Positions 21,709 through 33,899 of a DNA stretch of 64,000 bases are shown piece after piece. The stretch is taken from NCBI GenBank assembly GCA_963682175.1, contig OY821791.1, positions 16,582,542 to 16,646,541 on the forward strand, read 5' to 3'. Every line of letters starts with the position of its first letter. Position 1 is the first letter of the stretch. Origin of the DNA: Triglochin maritima (taxonomy: Eukaryota > Streptophyta > Magnoliopsida > Alismatales > Juncaginaceae). A program made the translations under genes and the position numbers. The notes beneath the pieces were generated by a model. It saw nothing but the letters and a program-made list of their open reading frames with translations. It had not been told where the DNA came from and ran no database searches.

Positions 21709-23843
21709 TGTTGGATTTCATGTTTAATAATACATATAAACTTTCGAAATTTTTATGTATAATAAGGATCAATTACAATTTTCTTTGATTTATTTCACGC
21801 ATGCATCGGTTTGTTTTAACAACTAGTTTGAAAAACCTTATTAAAACAAACACAAGGGACTCCGAAATTCATACCTAGAAGTTCTCTAAAACTTCTTGAA
21901 GATTCGGAGACGTTGGGAAGATGATCGTCGCTTCCCGTTGCGCCGGATGCCTCCGAGTGTTCACCGAAACCCTAAACAAGGTTGGAGAGAAAGGAGCTAG
22001 CCAATCAATCTCCAAACAAGCTTAGAATCTAGCTACAAACCCCTTCCTTAGCCTCTGAGATTTCTCCTTCCAAAGACTTAGAAAACTAAGAGAATTTTCG
22101 TGGGTTTTAGTAGTGAATTAGGAGAGAAAATAATTTCTGAATTGTGTGTGTCAATTAGGGAGAATAAGGACCTATTTATAGGTTCCAATCTTACTCTTAA
22201 TCATGGCTATTCTTAAGCCACGGTTTTATGACAATTTCTCTCACAAACTAATTCCATAATGCATTATATGCACCCACAAAACGTTTGACCAAATTTGGAG
22301 CTAATCCAACCATCGATCAAATTAATCTCTTAATAATCAAAGGTAGAAAATCGATCGTTGTTCGGTTTACCGAGTCCCACTCGGTTAACCGAATTTGTCA
22401 CGATCGTTTAACCGAGTACGTGACGGATGACCGAATCTTAAGGAGAAAAATTCTCCTTAACCGATCGGACCCATTCACGTCTAAAACCGAGTGCTATTCG
22501 GTTAACCGAAAATATCGGAACTTGGCATTGTTCGGTCGACCGTTTCTGATTCGGTACACCGTACCAAAGCTCTAGGCACTTTGGTCAAGTTCGGTCAATC
22601 AATTACGATTATCCGTTCCACGTTCGGTTGACCGATCCATAGATCCTTCGGTCGACCGAACCATAACGGATTACCGAACTTCTACCCGATTTTGCCTATT
22701 TCAAATTTTGGATTTATTTCCAACAAAATTTGAACTTAAGGGGGTTTTAGCAAATTCACAACTTATGCAATGTATTATCCTATGCAACAATAAATTATTG
22801 CACCCCATAATATATGCATCTCATATGAATTTATCATGACTCTAATTATGTTTATATACAACATAATTGATTTTACTTGTTCACCACATGTGTCATATTT
22901 TCTATGAGAAACCCGACACATCATATGAACCAAAAATCAAGCTTCTTGTTTCACGGTTTTTGCGGTGTGACCTATGGGAGGATCTAAACTAAGTTGGCAG
23001 TGATATTAAGAGCTTAATATCACAAGCTATAAGCGGTATCTAGCTACACATTATAGCTCCCAATTAGTTAGATGTCTTAATTCCACTCGAACCAAAACCC
23101 GATCCATTTAGTGATGGAGTGCACCACTTGTGTCCGTCCCTTGCCTCATGATATTAAGAATACACACAAAGTAGTATTGTGTCATCTTTGTATTAGTATT
23201 CATTTCTTGATCTCTTTAAGCTAGTTATAAATATGTGACTTAACTCAAATCACATTGTGCACATTATAACTTTGCTTTATCAAGGGGCCCACTAATATCA
23301 TCACTCAATTAAGAGGGGCAATGATAATCTTTTGACTAACTATCTTCTCCAACGAAAGTTATACTTAACCAACCAATGCCTTTACACTACACTGATCGAT
23401 AGTTCAAGACACTGATCTAATTAAGTATTCCTTAAGTGATTAGATATAAGTCTCATATCAAAGGACCAAAGACACAGTAAAATATTAATGACACAGAAAC
23501 ACATTTCTATAATATTTTACTTATTAGGTCTATTCAGTATACAAAAGTAATATTTTCATCTTTTGCATACCCGTGTTGTCACTCACTTGTAGAGCTACAA
23601 TGATCTATGACCAACACGACAATCTTAACTCGGTAATTAATGTTCCATGTTAATTACCATGATTGCGAATATCTTTTGTTTTATGTAAACCAATATCTTT
23701 TAGAGCTCTACGGTTAAGGACCAAGAGCCTCTTCCTTAACACTTCTAAAAGACGAATAACATAAACAAGGAACAAAATGATTTCTCATTCAATTCATAAT
23801 AATTGACATTTAAAAGTAAAACTTTTAGAACACATTCCCTTCA
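21709..23843 (-). repeat. Copia 3' LTR (2135 bp)
   Basis: TGTTGGATTTC...CCCTTCA. It contains a cluster of GGTTAACCG / GGTCGACCG type palindromes (about 22358-22680), similar in kind to that of the gypsy LTR it sits in. No gene. Confidence 0.95.
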
Positions 23844-23857
23844 ATCTCCCACTTGTT
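23844..23857 (-). other. Copia polypurine tract
   Basis: Minus strand AACAAGTGGGAGAT directly beside the 3' LTR, the standard plus-strand primer position for plant copia. Confidence 0.75.
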
Positions 23858-23927
23858 ATTAAAGTTTTCTTTCTCATACATACTCAATGCATAAAACAAT
23901 AATAACTAGGGTAAACCCCATTACATA

Positions 23928-25925
23928 TCAATCATCAAGCCAATCTACATGGTTCCTCAATCCCATGGACTCGAAATGCATTTCGCCCTTGGCTTGGGAT
24001 AAGGGTTTTGTGAATGGATCAGCTGTGTTGCTGTTGGTGTCCACCCATAACAGATTTATTTTGCCTTCGTCGATGAGGTCACGCGTCACGAAGTACTTAC
24101 GATCCATGTACTTCACTTTGTGGTGTGATTTGGGATCCTTGATTTGCGAGATAGATGCACTATTGTCGCAAAATAGCTCTATTGGTCCCTCGCTCGAGGG
24201 AACTACTACTCCAAGATCTTCAAGGAACTTCTTAATCCACACTCCTTCCTTGCTCGCTTCAGCGACAGCCATCACTTCGGAAGCAGTGGTTGAGTCGGCA
24301 GTAGTGCTTTGCTTCCAACTACGCCAACTCACAGCTCCACCATTCGGAAGGAAGACGTATCCTGATTGCGACCTTCTATCGTCTGGATCACTCATGAAAC
24401 TCGCATCCGAGTAACCTTCAGCTATCAATTCCCTTTGTCCTCCATAAACAAGAATCTTATCCTTAGTCCGGTTAAGGTACTTCAGGATATTCTTGACCGC
24501 AGTCCAATGCTCAGGACCTGCGTTGGATTGGTGAGGACTTGTCACACTTAGAGCATACGAGACATCGGGTCTTGTGCAAGTCATCGCGTACATGATCGAC
24601 CCAATTGCCGAAGCATAAGGGACATCTTTCATGTACTCTAAGTCCTTACGTGATTGCGCACGTTGAGACTTCTTGAGTTGCACACCCATACTCATTGGCA
24701 CACTGCCCTTTTTGGAGTTGTTCATCTTGAACCTTTCCAAGACCTTGTCAATGTATGCACGTTGACTGAGGCCAATGAGTCTGCGAGATCTATCTCGATA
24801 TATCTTGATTCCCAAGATGTATTGATCCTCACCCATGTCTTTCATCGAAAATGCAGATTTCAATGAACTTCTCGTTTGCTCAAGCAAAGGAATATGATTG
24901 CCCATAAGCAATATGTCATCGACATATAGGATTAGGAATACTACATGGTTCCCACTAACCTTCTTGTATACACAAGGTTCTTCCTTACTTTGAATGAAGT
25001 GAACCTTTTTCACTTCCTCGTCAAAGCGTTTGTTCCAACTCCTTGATGCTTGCTTCAATCCATAAATGGATCTTTGAAGCTTGCATACCTTCTCACTATT
25101 CTTTGGATCTTCAAAACCTTGAGGTTGTACCATGTACACATCCTCCTCCAAGTTCCCATTCAGGAACTCCGTTTTGACATCCATTTGCCATATTTCATAA
25201 TCGTGAAATGCGGCAATAGCGAGCATGATCCGAATAGACTTGAACATGGCAACCGGTGAAAAAGTTTCATCATAGTCAATTCCTTGAACTTGAGTGAAAC
25301 CCTTCGCTACAAGCCTCGCTTTGTAGGTTGTCAAGTTCCCATCCATGTCCATCTTCCTCTTAAAAACCCATTTATTATGAATGGCCTTTTTCCCTTGAGG
25401 AAGGTCAACCAAGTCCCATACTTGATTATCATACATGGATTCTATTTCGGATTCCATGGCCTTAAGCCATAGTTTGGAGTCTTCCCTTTCCATTGCCTCT
25501 TGGAAGGTTAAGGGATCATTGGTATCTAGTACCATGATTTCATGAAGTCCCAGATACAAATTGGGTTTCTTCCTTTCCCTTGTTGACCTTCTAAGTTCTT
25601 TTGGTTCTTCTCGTGTATCTCGAACTTCTTCCACAATTTCTTGAGGAGTGGGTTCACGTTCAACTCTTGAACGTACACTTGGTGGGGATGATTGAGATTC
25701 TCTCACAATTTCTTGTGATGGTCTCTCGCTCACGCTCCCACTAACCAAAGGAATCTCGGTTGGGCCTTCATGATCTTGAATGTCATCATTCATTTCATGA
25801 TCTTGTAGAGTATCTTGAGTTTCCTCAAGCACAACCCTACTCCCACTACTTTTTACTCTTTCTAGAAATTCCTTTTCCAGAAATGTGGCATCCCTCTCTA
25901 CAATCACTCGATTGGAGGTGATATG
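23928..25925 (-). pseudogene. Copia pol, RT-RNase H part (downstream of the nonsense codon)
   Basis: Minus strand, in the same frame as the upstream ORF, separated only by TAG at 25926-25928. Begins HITSNRVIVERDATFLEKEFL and includes an EPKELRRSTRERKKP linker, RT blocks (NKWVFKRKMDMDG, then DETFSPVAMFKSIR, QMDVKTEFLNG), catalytic YVDD at 24915-24926, and the RNase H/C-terminal blocks (DASFMSDPDDRRSQSGYVF, ELFCDNSASISQIKDP, HHKVKYMDRKYF, DPFTKPL). It ends at a normal stop. All motifs expected for a copia RT-RNase H are intact; only the upstream stop prevents a full polyprotein. Confidence 0.93.
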
Positions 25926-28043
25926 CTAAAAGTAGTATCCTCTTGTCTCACGAGGATAACCAATAAAGAAGCACTTATCCGCTTTTGGTTGAAGTTTGGT
26001 CGACATCAATCTCTTGACGTAAGCCTCACAACCCCAAATCTTGAGAAAACTGAGCTTAGGTGTTTTACCACTCCATAGCTCATAAGGAGTTTTCTCCACG
26101 GATTTGGATGGAACATTATTTAGTGTGTAAGCCGCAGTTTGTAGTGCATAACTCCAAAAGTAAAGAGGTAATTCCGCATGACTCATCATTGACCGAACCA
26201 TATCGAGCAATGTCCTATTCCTCCTTTCGGATACCCCATTCCACTGAGGTGTACCGGGAGGGGTGAGTTGAGGTACAATACCAAACTCCTTTAGGTATGA
26301 GTCAAATTCGGCACTTAAGTACTCACCTCCACGATCCGTTCGTAGAGACTTGATTTTCTTGTCGAGTTGGTTCTCTACTTCATTCTTGAATTCTTTGAAC
26401 TTGTCAAAAGATTCACTTTTGTTTCTCATTAGATAAACATAGCCATAACGACTATAATCATCCGTGAACGTAATGAAGTACCTAAAACCATCTCGTGCAC
26501 TAGTACTCATTTGACCACATACATCGGAATGTATCAAATCCAACAAGCCACTCGCCCTTGGGCCTTTCTTCTTGAAAGGCTTTTTGGTCATTTTTCCCAT
26601 TAGACATGGTTGGCATGTCTCCAATGATTTAAAATCAAGTAGACCAAGAAGGTTAGCTTCTTGCAATTTCTTGATGCGCTTTTCATTTATATGACCAAGA
26701 CGATAGTGCCACAAGAGAGTATCATTCTCGTGAGTGGTCTTAAGTCTTTTGTTATTGATATTAAAGATTTGTTTATTATCCAATTCAAGCAAATAGAGAC
26801 CATTCCTTATGAACGCATTTGCATAGAACACACCATTCTTCGATATAGACAAACAAGAATTTGAAATATTTATATTAAAATTATCCATATCTAGACATGA
26901 TACAGAAATAATATTCTTGCTAATCGAAGGTACATAATAAACATTCTTTAGACATAAATTTAAACCACTACACAATTGAAGCACCACAGAACCTTGTGCA
27001 ACCGCAGACACGTTCGCACCATTTCCGACCTTCAATTCTACCTCGTTCCTTACGAGTTCCTTCCTATCCATGAGTAGCTGCACATTAGAAACTATGTGAG
27101 CACAAGATCCGGTATCAATTACCCAATCCTGGACAGAGGTGGCTAAATTTATTTCAATAACAAATATACCTTTGGCCTTTTTGGGGCGCCTTCGTTCAAT
27201 CACTCCGTTGCCAAGGTCTTCCTTGTACTTGGGGCAATTTGGCCGGATGTGTCCTTTTTCACCGCAGTGAAAGCACTCCGTATTGGGAATTGGAGATTTC
27301 TGAGATTTCCCCCTCGAAGCACTTTTATGAGCACCTCCTACTCCCTTGCTCTTGATTGAACCACTTTTGGTAGATTTGCCCTTTCCTTTACCAATCTTAT
27401 GGCCCCTCCCATGGACGACAAGGACTTGCTTGTCCCTACCCTTGCCCATGTCAACTTCAGCAGTTTTGAGAGCGTTGTGAAGCTCCTCAAGACTCACCCC
27501 TTTTTCACGCACGTGATAGTGCATCACAAAGTCCTTAAAGGACAGGGCTAGAGAGCCAAGAATCATATCTTCAGCAATGTCCTCGGGCATTGGTGAAGAG
27601 AGTTTTGCCAACTTCTCAAGGTATCCTTGCATTGTGAGAAAATGCATAGATACCGATGTTCCCTCCGCCATATGGCACCTTGTGAGTGCGATGGTGGTCT
27701 TATAGCGCTCCTTTCGGGCACTATCCATGAACATCTTTGATAAAGCCTCCATGGTCTTCTTGGGTTTTGAATCCAAGTATTTCGCTTGAAGCGAGTCACC
27801 CATGGATGCTAGCATAAGACCGTGAACTTGGTTCTCTTGGTCTTCCCACTTGGCTTTAGCCTCTTTCTCTTCATCGGTTAATCTCTCATTCCACTTTGGG
27901 ATTGGACCTTCCAAAATGTGAGATAGTTTCTCAAACTTTAACACGATGTTGAGTTTGAGTTGCCAACTAATGAAGTTTGAGCCATCATTCGCTAAAGGGT
28001 GTTTTTCTATCATGGATCGTACGATAGGTTGGATGTTCGACAT
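25926..28043 (-). CDS. Copia gag-protease-integrase, ending at a premature TAG
   Basis: Minus strand, ATG at 28043 (MSNIQPIVRSMIEK), 705 residues. Gag core residues about 1-250; CCHC zinc knuckle CFHCGEKGHIRPNC near residue 265; protease WVIDTGSCAHI near residue 315 (D-T-G active site); integrase zinc domain HYRLGH...CQPCLMGK about residues 455-495; integrase core with SDVCGQ, RTDRGGEY and NGVSERRN (D, D, E). It stops inside a conserved GYYF block that normally continues into the linker before RT. A full polyprotein would be about 1370 residues. This truncated product could still give gag and integrase. A single point mutation is the simplest explanation. Confidence 0.93.
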   Translation of the reverse strand: MSNIQPIVRSMIEKHPLANDGSNFISWQLKLNIVLKFEKLSHILEGPIPKWNERLTDEEKEAKAKWEDQENQVHGLMLASMGDSLQAKYLDSKPKKTMEALSKMFMDSARKERYKTTIALTRCHMAEGTSVSMHFLTMQGYLEKLAKLSSPMPEDIAEDMILGSLALSFKDFVMHYHVREKGVSLEELHNALKTAEVDMGKGRDKQVLVVHGRGHKIGKGKGKSTKSGSIKSKGVGGAHKSASRGKSQKSPIPNTECFHCGEKGHIRPNCPKYKEDLGNGVIERRRPKKAKGIFVIEINLATSVQDWVIDTGSCAHIVSNVQLLMDRKELVRNEVELKVGNGANVSAVAQGSVVLQLCSGLNLCLKNVYYVPSISKNIISVSCLDMDNFNINISNSCLSISKNGVFYANAFIRNGLYLLELDNKQIFNINNKRLKTTHENDTLLWHYRLGHINEKRIKKLQEANLLGLLDFKSLETCQPCLMGKMTKKPFKKKGPRASGLLDLIHSDVCGQMSTSARDGFRYFITFTDDYSRYGYVYLMRNKSESFDKFKEFKNEVENQLDKKIKSLRTDRGGEYLSAEFDSYLKEFGIVPQLTPPGTPQWNGVSERRNRTLLDMVRSMMSHAELPLYFWSYALQTAAYTLNNVPSKSVEKTPYELWSGKTPKLSFLKIWGCEAYVKRLMSTKLQPKADKCFFIGYPRETRGYYF

Positions 28044-29522
28044 TTTTCTACAAAATAAATCATATAGGTTTTAATGCCAATTTTATGTTTTAATATACAT
28101 GCATACATATATCGAATATATAAATGTAAATGTTGCAAATTAAATCTTGCCCATAAATGCAACAATCCAAGATCCTATTAATTGTAATATAGACTAGCTA
28201 AGGGTTATCGAATACATTACAATATCAAGGTAAGAAATCATTTTCTAATCACAACCTTTTTGAATTTTAGCATCTTCAAACTCTTGTGACTCTTGTCGTT
28301 TTAATTATGAGGGAATACGACCTATCCTCGTAAGAAAAACGTTTTCCCAAAACCGAGCGAGGGCTCTAGGTAATGTTAAGAAAACTTATTTTCATTTGAT
28401 ACGAGATACGTTTATCTATTGTATTCACAACTAAACATATTTGGGGTTCACTAGGGTGAAACACACCTCATATATTTAATTGTGGCACAACAACAGACAA
28501 CCTTTATATCTCCCACTATTCCCAAAGATAGAGGGAGCTATCTCCCGCTAAGGGCGAGCAGAGTATCCCTCGATCAATGGCTGCTAGTGGATGAAATAAG
28601 AAGGAAATTTATTCTTAATTTTTGTTGGACAATTTAACATGTGATTTAGAATTTTAGGTTATCATGCATATTATTAATCATACACATCCTAACATTCAAC
28701 ACATTCATCACATGCATATCAAGATAAAAACAGAAATTAAACATTCACACAATCCACATCGTGTGAGTTTATATGTTCCCTTCGATCCTCGATCCTCGAT
28801 CCCTGATCTTCGATCCTCGATCGATGCGCTACAGCGGCGACTTCCTCTTGCACCGGAGATGTAGATTTTACAGAAAATAAACATGCTCCTCACATTCGAT
28901 AAAACCGACTAGTGCAAGTCCTATGTAAAAACCTCTCATATGCAAATGCAACTATCTAAAAGACGGAAATAGAGAGAATTTTGGCTTTTACATACATAAG
29001 CCCCTGTATAATAATAATTACATACATTTGTAGTGTCTGATTTGGAACATATAAACTCACAATCCTGCAAAGCAACTCAAGCATCCATGCACGCAATTGC
29101 TATAAACTACAGAATCTAATTTATCAATCATCCAGAATTCTCAACAATTCTTTGAAAAATATTTTGAAATCCATTAAAAACATTTTTCATTCATCCATAG
29201 TTCAAAACTATTTTTGAACCGCTGTCCATCCAATTTCCAATGGAAAGATGAACTGCAGTTTTTCGGTTTTGTTGATTCTCTTACAAAATAATTGTTTTTA
29301 AATAAAACGAAATTATTGTAAGTTGGACTAATGTCTTAATCCTAATTCCAATAATCACATGGCATGTTTTAAAACTCTTAAAACATTCAGACAAATTATT
29401 ATGGAGAATTATATCAACAAAACATCCATACACTGAAAAACCGGTAAAACCGAATTGTTTAAATCCTATATGGCAAACTAAATTCGTTTACAACCATAAA
29501 TCATTAGAAAATTGAACCCTAA
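28044..29522 (-). other. Copia 5' leader, non-coding
   Basis: About 1.5 kb between primer site and gag, AT-rich, with no supported gene. A tandem repeat of GATCCTC-type units lies at 28782-28825. Long untranslated leaders are common in large plant copia elements. Confidence 0.6.
28782..28825. repeat. CGATCCT short tandem repeat
   Basis: Five or six degenerate units of CGATCCT or CGATCTT in the copia leader. Confidence 0.75.
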
Positions 29523-29534
29523 GCTCTGATACCA
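29523..29534 (-). other. Copia primer-binding site (initiator tRNA-Met)
   Basis: Minus strand TGGTATCAGAGC, an exact match, one base from the 5' LTR at 29536. Confidence 0.9.
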
Positions 29535-29535
29535 C

Positions 29536-31667
29536 TGTTGGATTTCATGTTTAATTATACATATAAACTTTCGAAATTTTTATGTATAATAAGGATCAAT
29601 TACAATTTTCTTTGATTTATTTCACGCATGCATCGGTTTGTTTTAACAACTAGTTTGAAAAACCTTATTAAAACAAACACAAGGGACTCCGAAATTCATA
29701 CCTAGAAGTTCTCTAAAACTTCTTGAAGATTCAGAGACGTTGGAAAGATGATCGTCGCTTCCCGTTGCGCCGGATGCCTCCGAGTGTTCACCGAAACCCT
29801 AAACAAGGTTGGAGAGAAAGGAGCTAGCCAATCAATCTCCAAACAAGCTTAGAATCTAGCTACAAACCCCTTCCTTAGCCTCTGAGATTTCTCCTTCCAA
29901 AGACTTAGAAAACTAAGAGAATTTTCGTGGGTTTTAGTAGTGAATTAGGAGAGAAAATAATTTCTGAATTGTGTGTGTCAATTAGGGAGAATAAGGACCT
30001 ATTTATAGGTTCCAATCTTACTCTTAATCATGGCTATTCTTAAGCCACGGTTTTATGACAATTTCTCTCACAAACTAATTCCATAATGCATTATATGCAC
30101 CCACAAAACGTTTGACCAAATTTGGAGCTAATCCAACCATCGATCAAATTAATCTCTTAATAATCAAAGGTAGAAAATCGATCGCTGTTCGGTTTACCGA
30201 GTCCCACTTGGTTAACCGAATTTGTCACGATCGTTTAACCGAGTACGTGACGGATGACCGAATCTTAAGGAGAAAAATTCTCCTTAACCGATCGGACCCA
30301 TTCACGTCTAAAACCGAGTGCTATTCGGTTAACCGAAAATATCGGAACTTGACATTGTTCGGTCAACCGTTTCTGATTCGGTACACCGTACCAAAGCTCC
30401 AGGCACTTTGGTCAAGTTCGGTCAATCAATTACGATTATCCGTTCCACGTTCGGTTGACCGATCCATAGATCCTTCGGTCGACCGAACCATAACGGATTA
30501 CCGAACTTCTACCCGATTTTGCCTATTTCAAATTTTGGATTTATTTCCAACAAAATTTGAACTTAAGGGGGTTTTAGCAAATTCACAACTTATGCAATGT
30601 ATTATCCTATGCAACAATAAATTATTGTACCCCATAATATATGCATCTCATATGAATTTATCATGACTCTAATTATGTTTATATACAACAGAATTGATTT
30701 TACTTGTTCACCACATGTGTCATATTTTCTATGAGAAACCCGACACATCATATGAACCAAAAATCAAGCTTCTTGTTTCACGGTTTTTGCGGTGTGACCT
30801 ATGGAGGATCTAAACTAAGTTGGCAGTGATATTAAGAGCTTAATATCACAAGCTATAAGCGGTATCTAGCTACACATTATATCTCCCAATTAGTTAGATG
30901 TCTTAATTCCACTCGAACCAAAACCCGATCCATTTAGTGATGGAGTGCACCACTTGTGTCCGTCCCTTGCCTCATGATATTAAGATACACACAAAGTAGT
31001 ATTGTGTCATCTTTGTATTAGTATTCATTTCTTGATCTCTTTAAGCTAGTTATAAATATGTGACTTAACTCAAATCACATTGTGCACATTATAACTTTGC
31101 TTTATCAAGGGCCCACTAATATCATCACTCAATTAAGAGGGGCAATGATAATGTTTTGACTAACTATCTTCTCCAACGAAAGTTATACTTAACCAACCAA
31201 TGCCTTTACACTACACTGATCGATAGTTCAAGACACTGATCTAATTAAGTATTCCTTAAGTGATTAGATATAAGTCTCATATCAAAGGACCAAAGACACA
31301 GTAAAATATTAATGACACAGAAACACATTTCTATAATATTTTACTTATTAGGTCTATTCAGTATACAAAAGTAATATTTTCCTCTTTTGCATACCCGTGT
31401 TGTCACTCACTTGTAGAGCTACAATGATCTATGACCAACACGACAATCTTAACTCGGTAATTAATGTTCCATGTTAATTACCATGATTGCGAATATCTTT
31501 TGTTTTATGTAAACCAATATCTTTTAGAGCTCTACGGTTAAGGACCAAGAGCCTCTTCCTTAACACTTCTAAAAGACGAATAACATAAACAAGGAACAAA
31601 ATAATTTCTCATTCAATTCATAATAATTGACATTTAAAAGTAAAACTTTTAGAACACATTCCCTTCA
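29536..31667 (-). repeat. Copia 5' LTR (2132 bp)
   Basis: Partner of 21709-23843, with the same GGTTAACCG-type cluster (about 30185-30500). The near identity to the other LTR dates the insertion as recent. Confidence 0.95.
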
Positions 31668-31672
31668 GAGCA

Positions 31673-32070
31673 ACCAAATCACACTAGAAGCCCGCATACC
31701 TCTCAAAAGCAACGAATCCGCCCGAGCCTCGCTCGCGCCTCTGTTGCCTCCGGTGATCCTCCTCGCACGCTAAGCTCCACATCACTCCCGTCCACCGGAG
31801 CTGCCCGTCGGATCAAGAGAATAAAGAAATGAGAGTGAGAGAGAGATCAAAAGAGAGAGAGAGAGAGAGAGAACAAAATCCACTCTTAAACCCAACCCTC
31901 TCGTCGCGTCAACAGTAACCACCCCTACACTACACCCCATCACCTCACCTCCTCCAACTTCCCATGCACCCCACTATGCATGCCCCTCTTCCCCATGCAA
32001 AGCCATCTCCTAAACACCTCTCTCCTCCTAATCCCTCATTAGCACCCATAATGGGTTTAGGGTTCTAACC
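31673..32070 (-). repeat. G2 5' LTR, 5' portion
   Basis: Continuation of 20037-21708 after the copia. Matches 7715-8113. It includes a GA microsatellite (31840-31873) and ends at TSD GTTGT, where the Helitron resumes. Confidence 0.9.
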
Positions 32071-32075
32071 GTTGT

Positions 32076-33175
32076 AGTAAGTCTGCATCAATCTACTATC
32101 TGGCAACATTGCAAATTTTTTTATCTAACAAAAAACATGCAAATTCAAGGAATTCATGATCTTACAGACAATTCTTAAGCAGTAGAATTAGCACACTGGG
32201 TAAAAGATATTAGAGATGGCAACATACATTTAGAGTATTTTGGAGGAAACAACGAGGAGGCATGTTGGATCCCTATTCGTTCAGATTTGTTGATTAATCC
32301 AAATAAAGGCATCAAATCATTAATTGATGAAATTTATCTTGATCTTGGTTTAGTAATTGCAATCACATCTTTCTTAAAAGTGCGAGCCATTCTTGCTCCT
32401 CGAAATGATGATGTAGATGAATTGAACAACATATTACTACAAAGATTTAGTGGTGTCGAACGCATCTACTATAGTTCTGATAGTGCAACAACATCGGATA
32501 ATGATTTACATTTTGATTCTTCTCTTTATCCTCCTGAATACATACATTCTGTTAAACCAAATGGCATTCTCCCATATGAGAGGAATCCACTGGAAGAATT
32601 AATGGAATGAATGGGGTCCCGGTTGGAAAGATAGCGAGCACTATTCTCAACTTAGTCATTAGTTTTAAGATTTGGAACACCAGTAATGCTTTTGAGGAAC
32701 CTAGACCATTCAACTGGTATGTGTAATGGTACATGATTAATTGTCAAATCATTACATAATCATGTCATTGAAGCAGAAATAATGATGGGGAGTGACATTC
32801 GTCGTCGAGTGTTCATTACAAGAATTATAATGATGGACAAAAAAATAGGATCACCTTATGTTTTGAGAAGGATTCATTTTACGTTTACTCGCCTTTGCAA
32901 TGACAATAATTAAAAGTCAAGGGCAGACTTTGAAAAATGTTGGGATATGGCTAAGAAGTCCAATTTTCACACATGGACAATTATATGTGGTGATTTCCAT
33001 ATCCTCATTAAGAGATGGCCTAAAGATGTTATTGAACCAAAATGAAGCAGTTCCTCCAAATTATACCAAAAATTGGGTGTATTCTGAAGTTTTACACGCC
33101 GCAAAAAAAAGTGGTACATTGACACCATTCGATACTATTCTCTTTCATTCATTTTATAGGTTGGAATCAAACTAA
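32076..33175 (+). pseudogene. Helitron RepHel, helicase C-terminal part (segment III, broken)
   Basis: Frame continues exactly from 6011 (DIV-VVSLHQSTIWQHCKFFYLTKNM). Recognised helicase blocks: VKDIRDGN (about 32196), RAILAPRNDDVDELNN (about 32383-32430), a YYSSDSAT...YPPEYIHSVKPNGILPYE block (about 32467-32580), a decayed MLLRN/NGTR part, then IIKSQGQTLKNVGIW and PIFTHGQLYVV (32903-32995), the C-terminal motifs of Helitron PIF1-type helicases. Several frameshifts separate these. 32287-32610 is the longest surviving open piece. Confidence 0.88.
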
Positions 33176-33899
33176 AAAAAATTCTTTGCAAACTTAAAAT
33201 TCCATGTTGTTATGATGTAACTATATGTTTACCAGTGTATCACTTCTAATTGATCGATGTTGTCAGCTTCTGTAGGTACACGGCAAAATACAAAAACTTA
33301 TACACAGTCATGATAAACCAGTTGTTAATGTGAGTGGATGTCAAGTTAATGATCTACCTTCACCAATCGGTATGTCATATACAACCATCTCAACAAAGTA
33401 CAACTATTTCAGAGATTTAGATAAGAAACAATCAACTTTGTATATTAATGTTAGAATATTGAGGTTATTGTCCAATTGAACTTCCCTAATGTTGTATATT
33501 AATGTCAGAATATTTTCGGAACTTGGATTTAGAACTTTCCTTCCAATGACAGAATAAGACAAGGAAAAATTGCATATGCTTAATTCTCATTGTCTTTCTA
33601 CTAATGTGATTTATATTGTCAGCCCTTGGGAAGAATAAAAAATCTAGAAAAACATATAGACGGTACCACGACAACAAGTTATTAATGTCAATGATCATAA
33701 TGTAAAGACCTACCTTCAACAATAGGTACGTAATGGAGTTCTTCCCATTTAAATTTTGCACCCAACTTTATTATCAAATAGTCACTCATTTTCTAGATAT
33801 TCATTATAGCATTATCTCTAGATATTCATTATATCAATAGCATATTCAGATAGCATCTGCTCGATCTTCATTATATAGCATTATAGCAACTACAACCTT

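Larger units (their letters stand above)
21709..31667 (-). mobile_element. Ty1/copia LTR retrotransposon, reverse orientation, nearly intact
   Basis: 9959 bp, TG...CA ends, TSD GAGCA (21704-21708, 31668-31672). LTRs of 2135 and 2132 bp differ by about 14 substitutions and three 1-bp indels by eye (about 0.7%). Minus-strand order is 5' LTR (29536-31667), tRNA-Met primer site, 1.5-kb leader, gag-protease-integrase-RT-RNase H, polypurine tract and 3' LTR. Integrase before RT makes it copia. The coding region has one in-frame stop and no other visible break, which makes this one of the youngest insertions in the window. Confidence 0.95.
6012..32070 (-). mobile_element. G2: Ty3/gypsy chromovirus-like element, reverse orientation, with two nested insertions
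   Basis: Bounded by TGTAACATC at 6012 and ...TTCTAACC at 32070 (last base changed from the expected A) and flanked by TSD GTTGT (6007-6011, 32071-32075). Removing it restores the Helitron frame (DIV-VVSLHQ). On the minus strand the order is 5' LTR (right), tRNA-Met primer site (20022-20033), gag, protease, RT, RNase H, integrase with a chromodomain-like tail, polypurine tract and 3' LTR (6012-8113). A1 (11084-18428) sits between protease and RT, and a copia (21709-31667) lies in the 5' LTR. All genes carry stops or frameshifts. Order of domains and primer type suit the Tekay/Del type of chromovirus; lineage is inferred. Confidence 0.9.

Noticed and set aside
23887..24414. Plus-strand frames of 60-175 codons over the copia
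   Set aside because: Antisense shadows of the RT-RNase H reading frame; no domain of their own.
25926..25928. Copia TAG as programmed readthrough
   Set aside because: It lies between integrase and RT inside a conserved block, and the 3' context (CAT ATC) is not a known leaky context.
32287..32610. 107-codon frame as an independent gene
   Set aside because: It is an internal piece of the Helitron helicase, with family blocks continuing on both sides.
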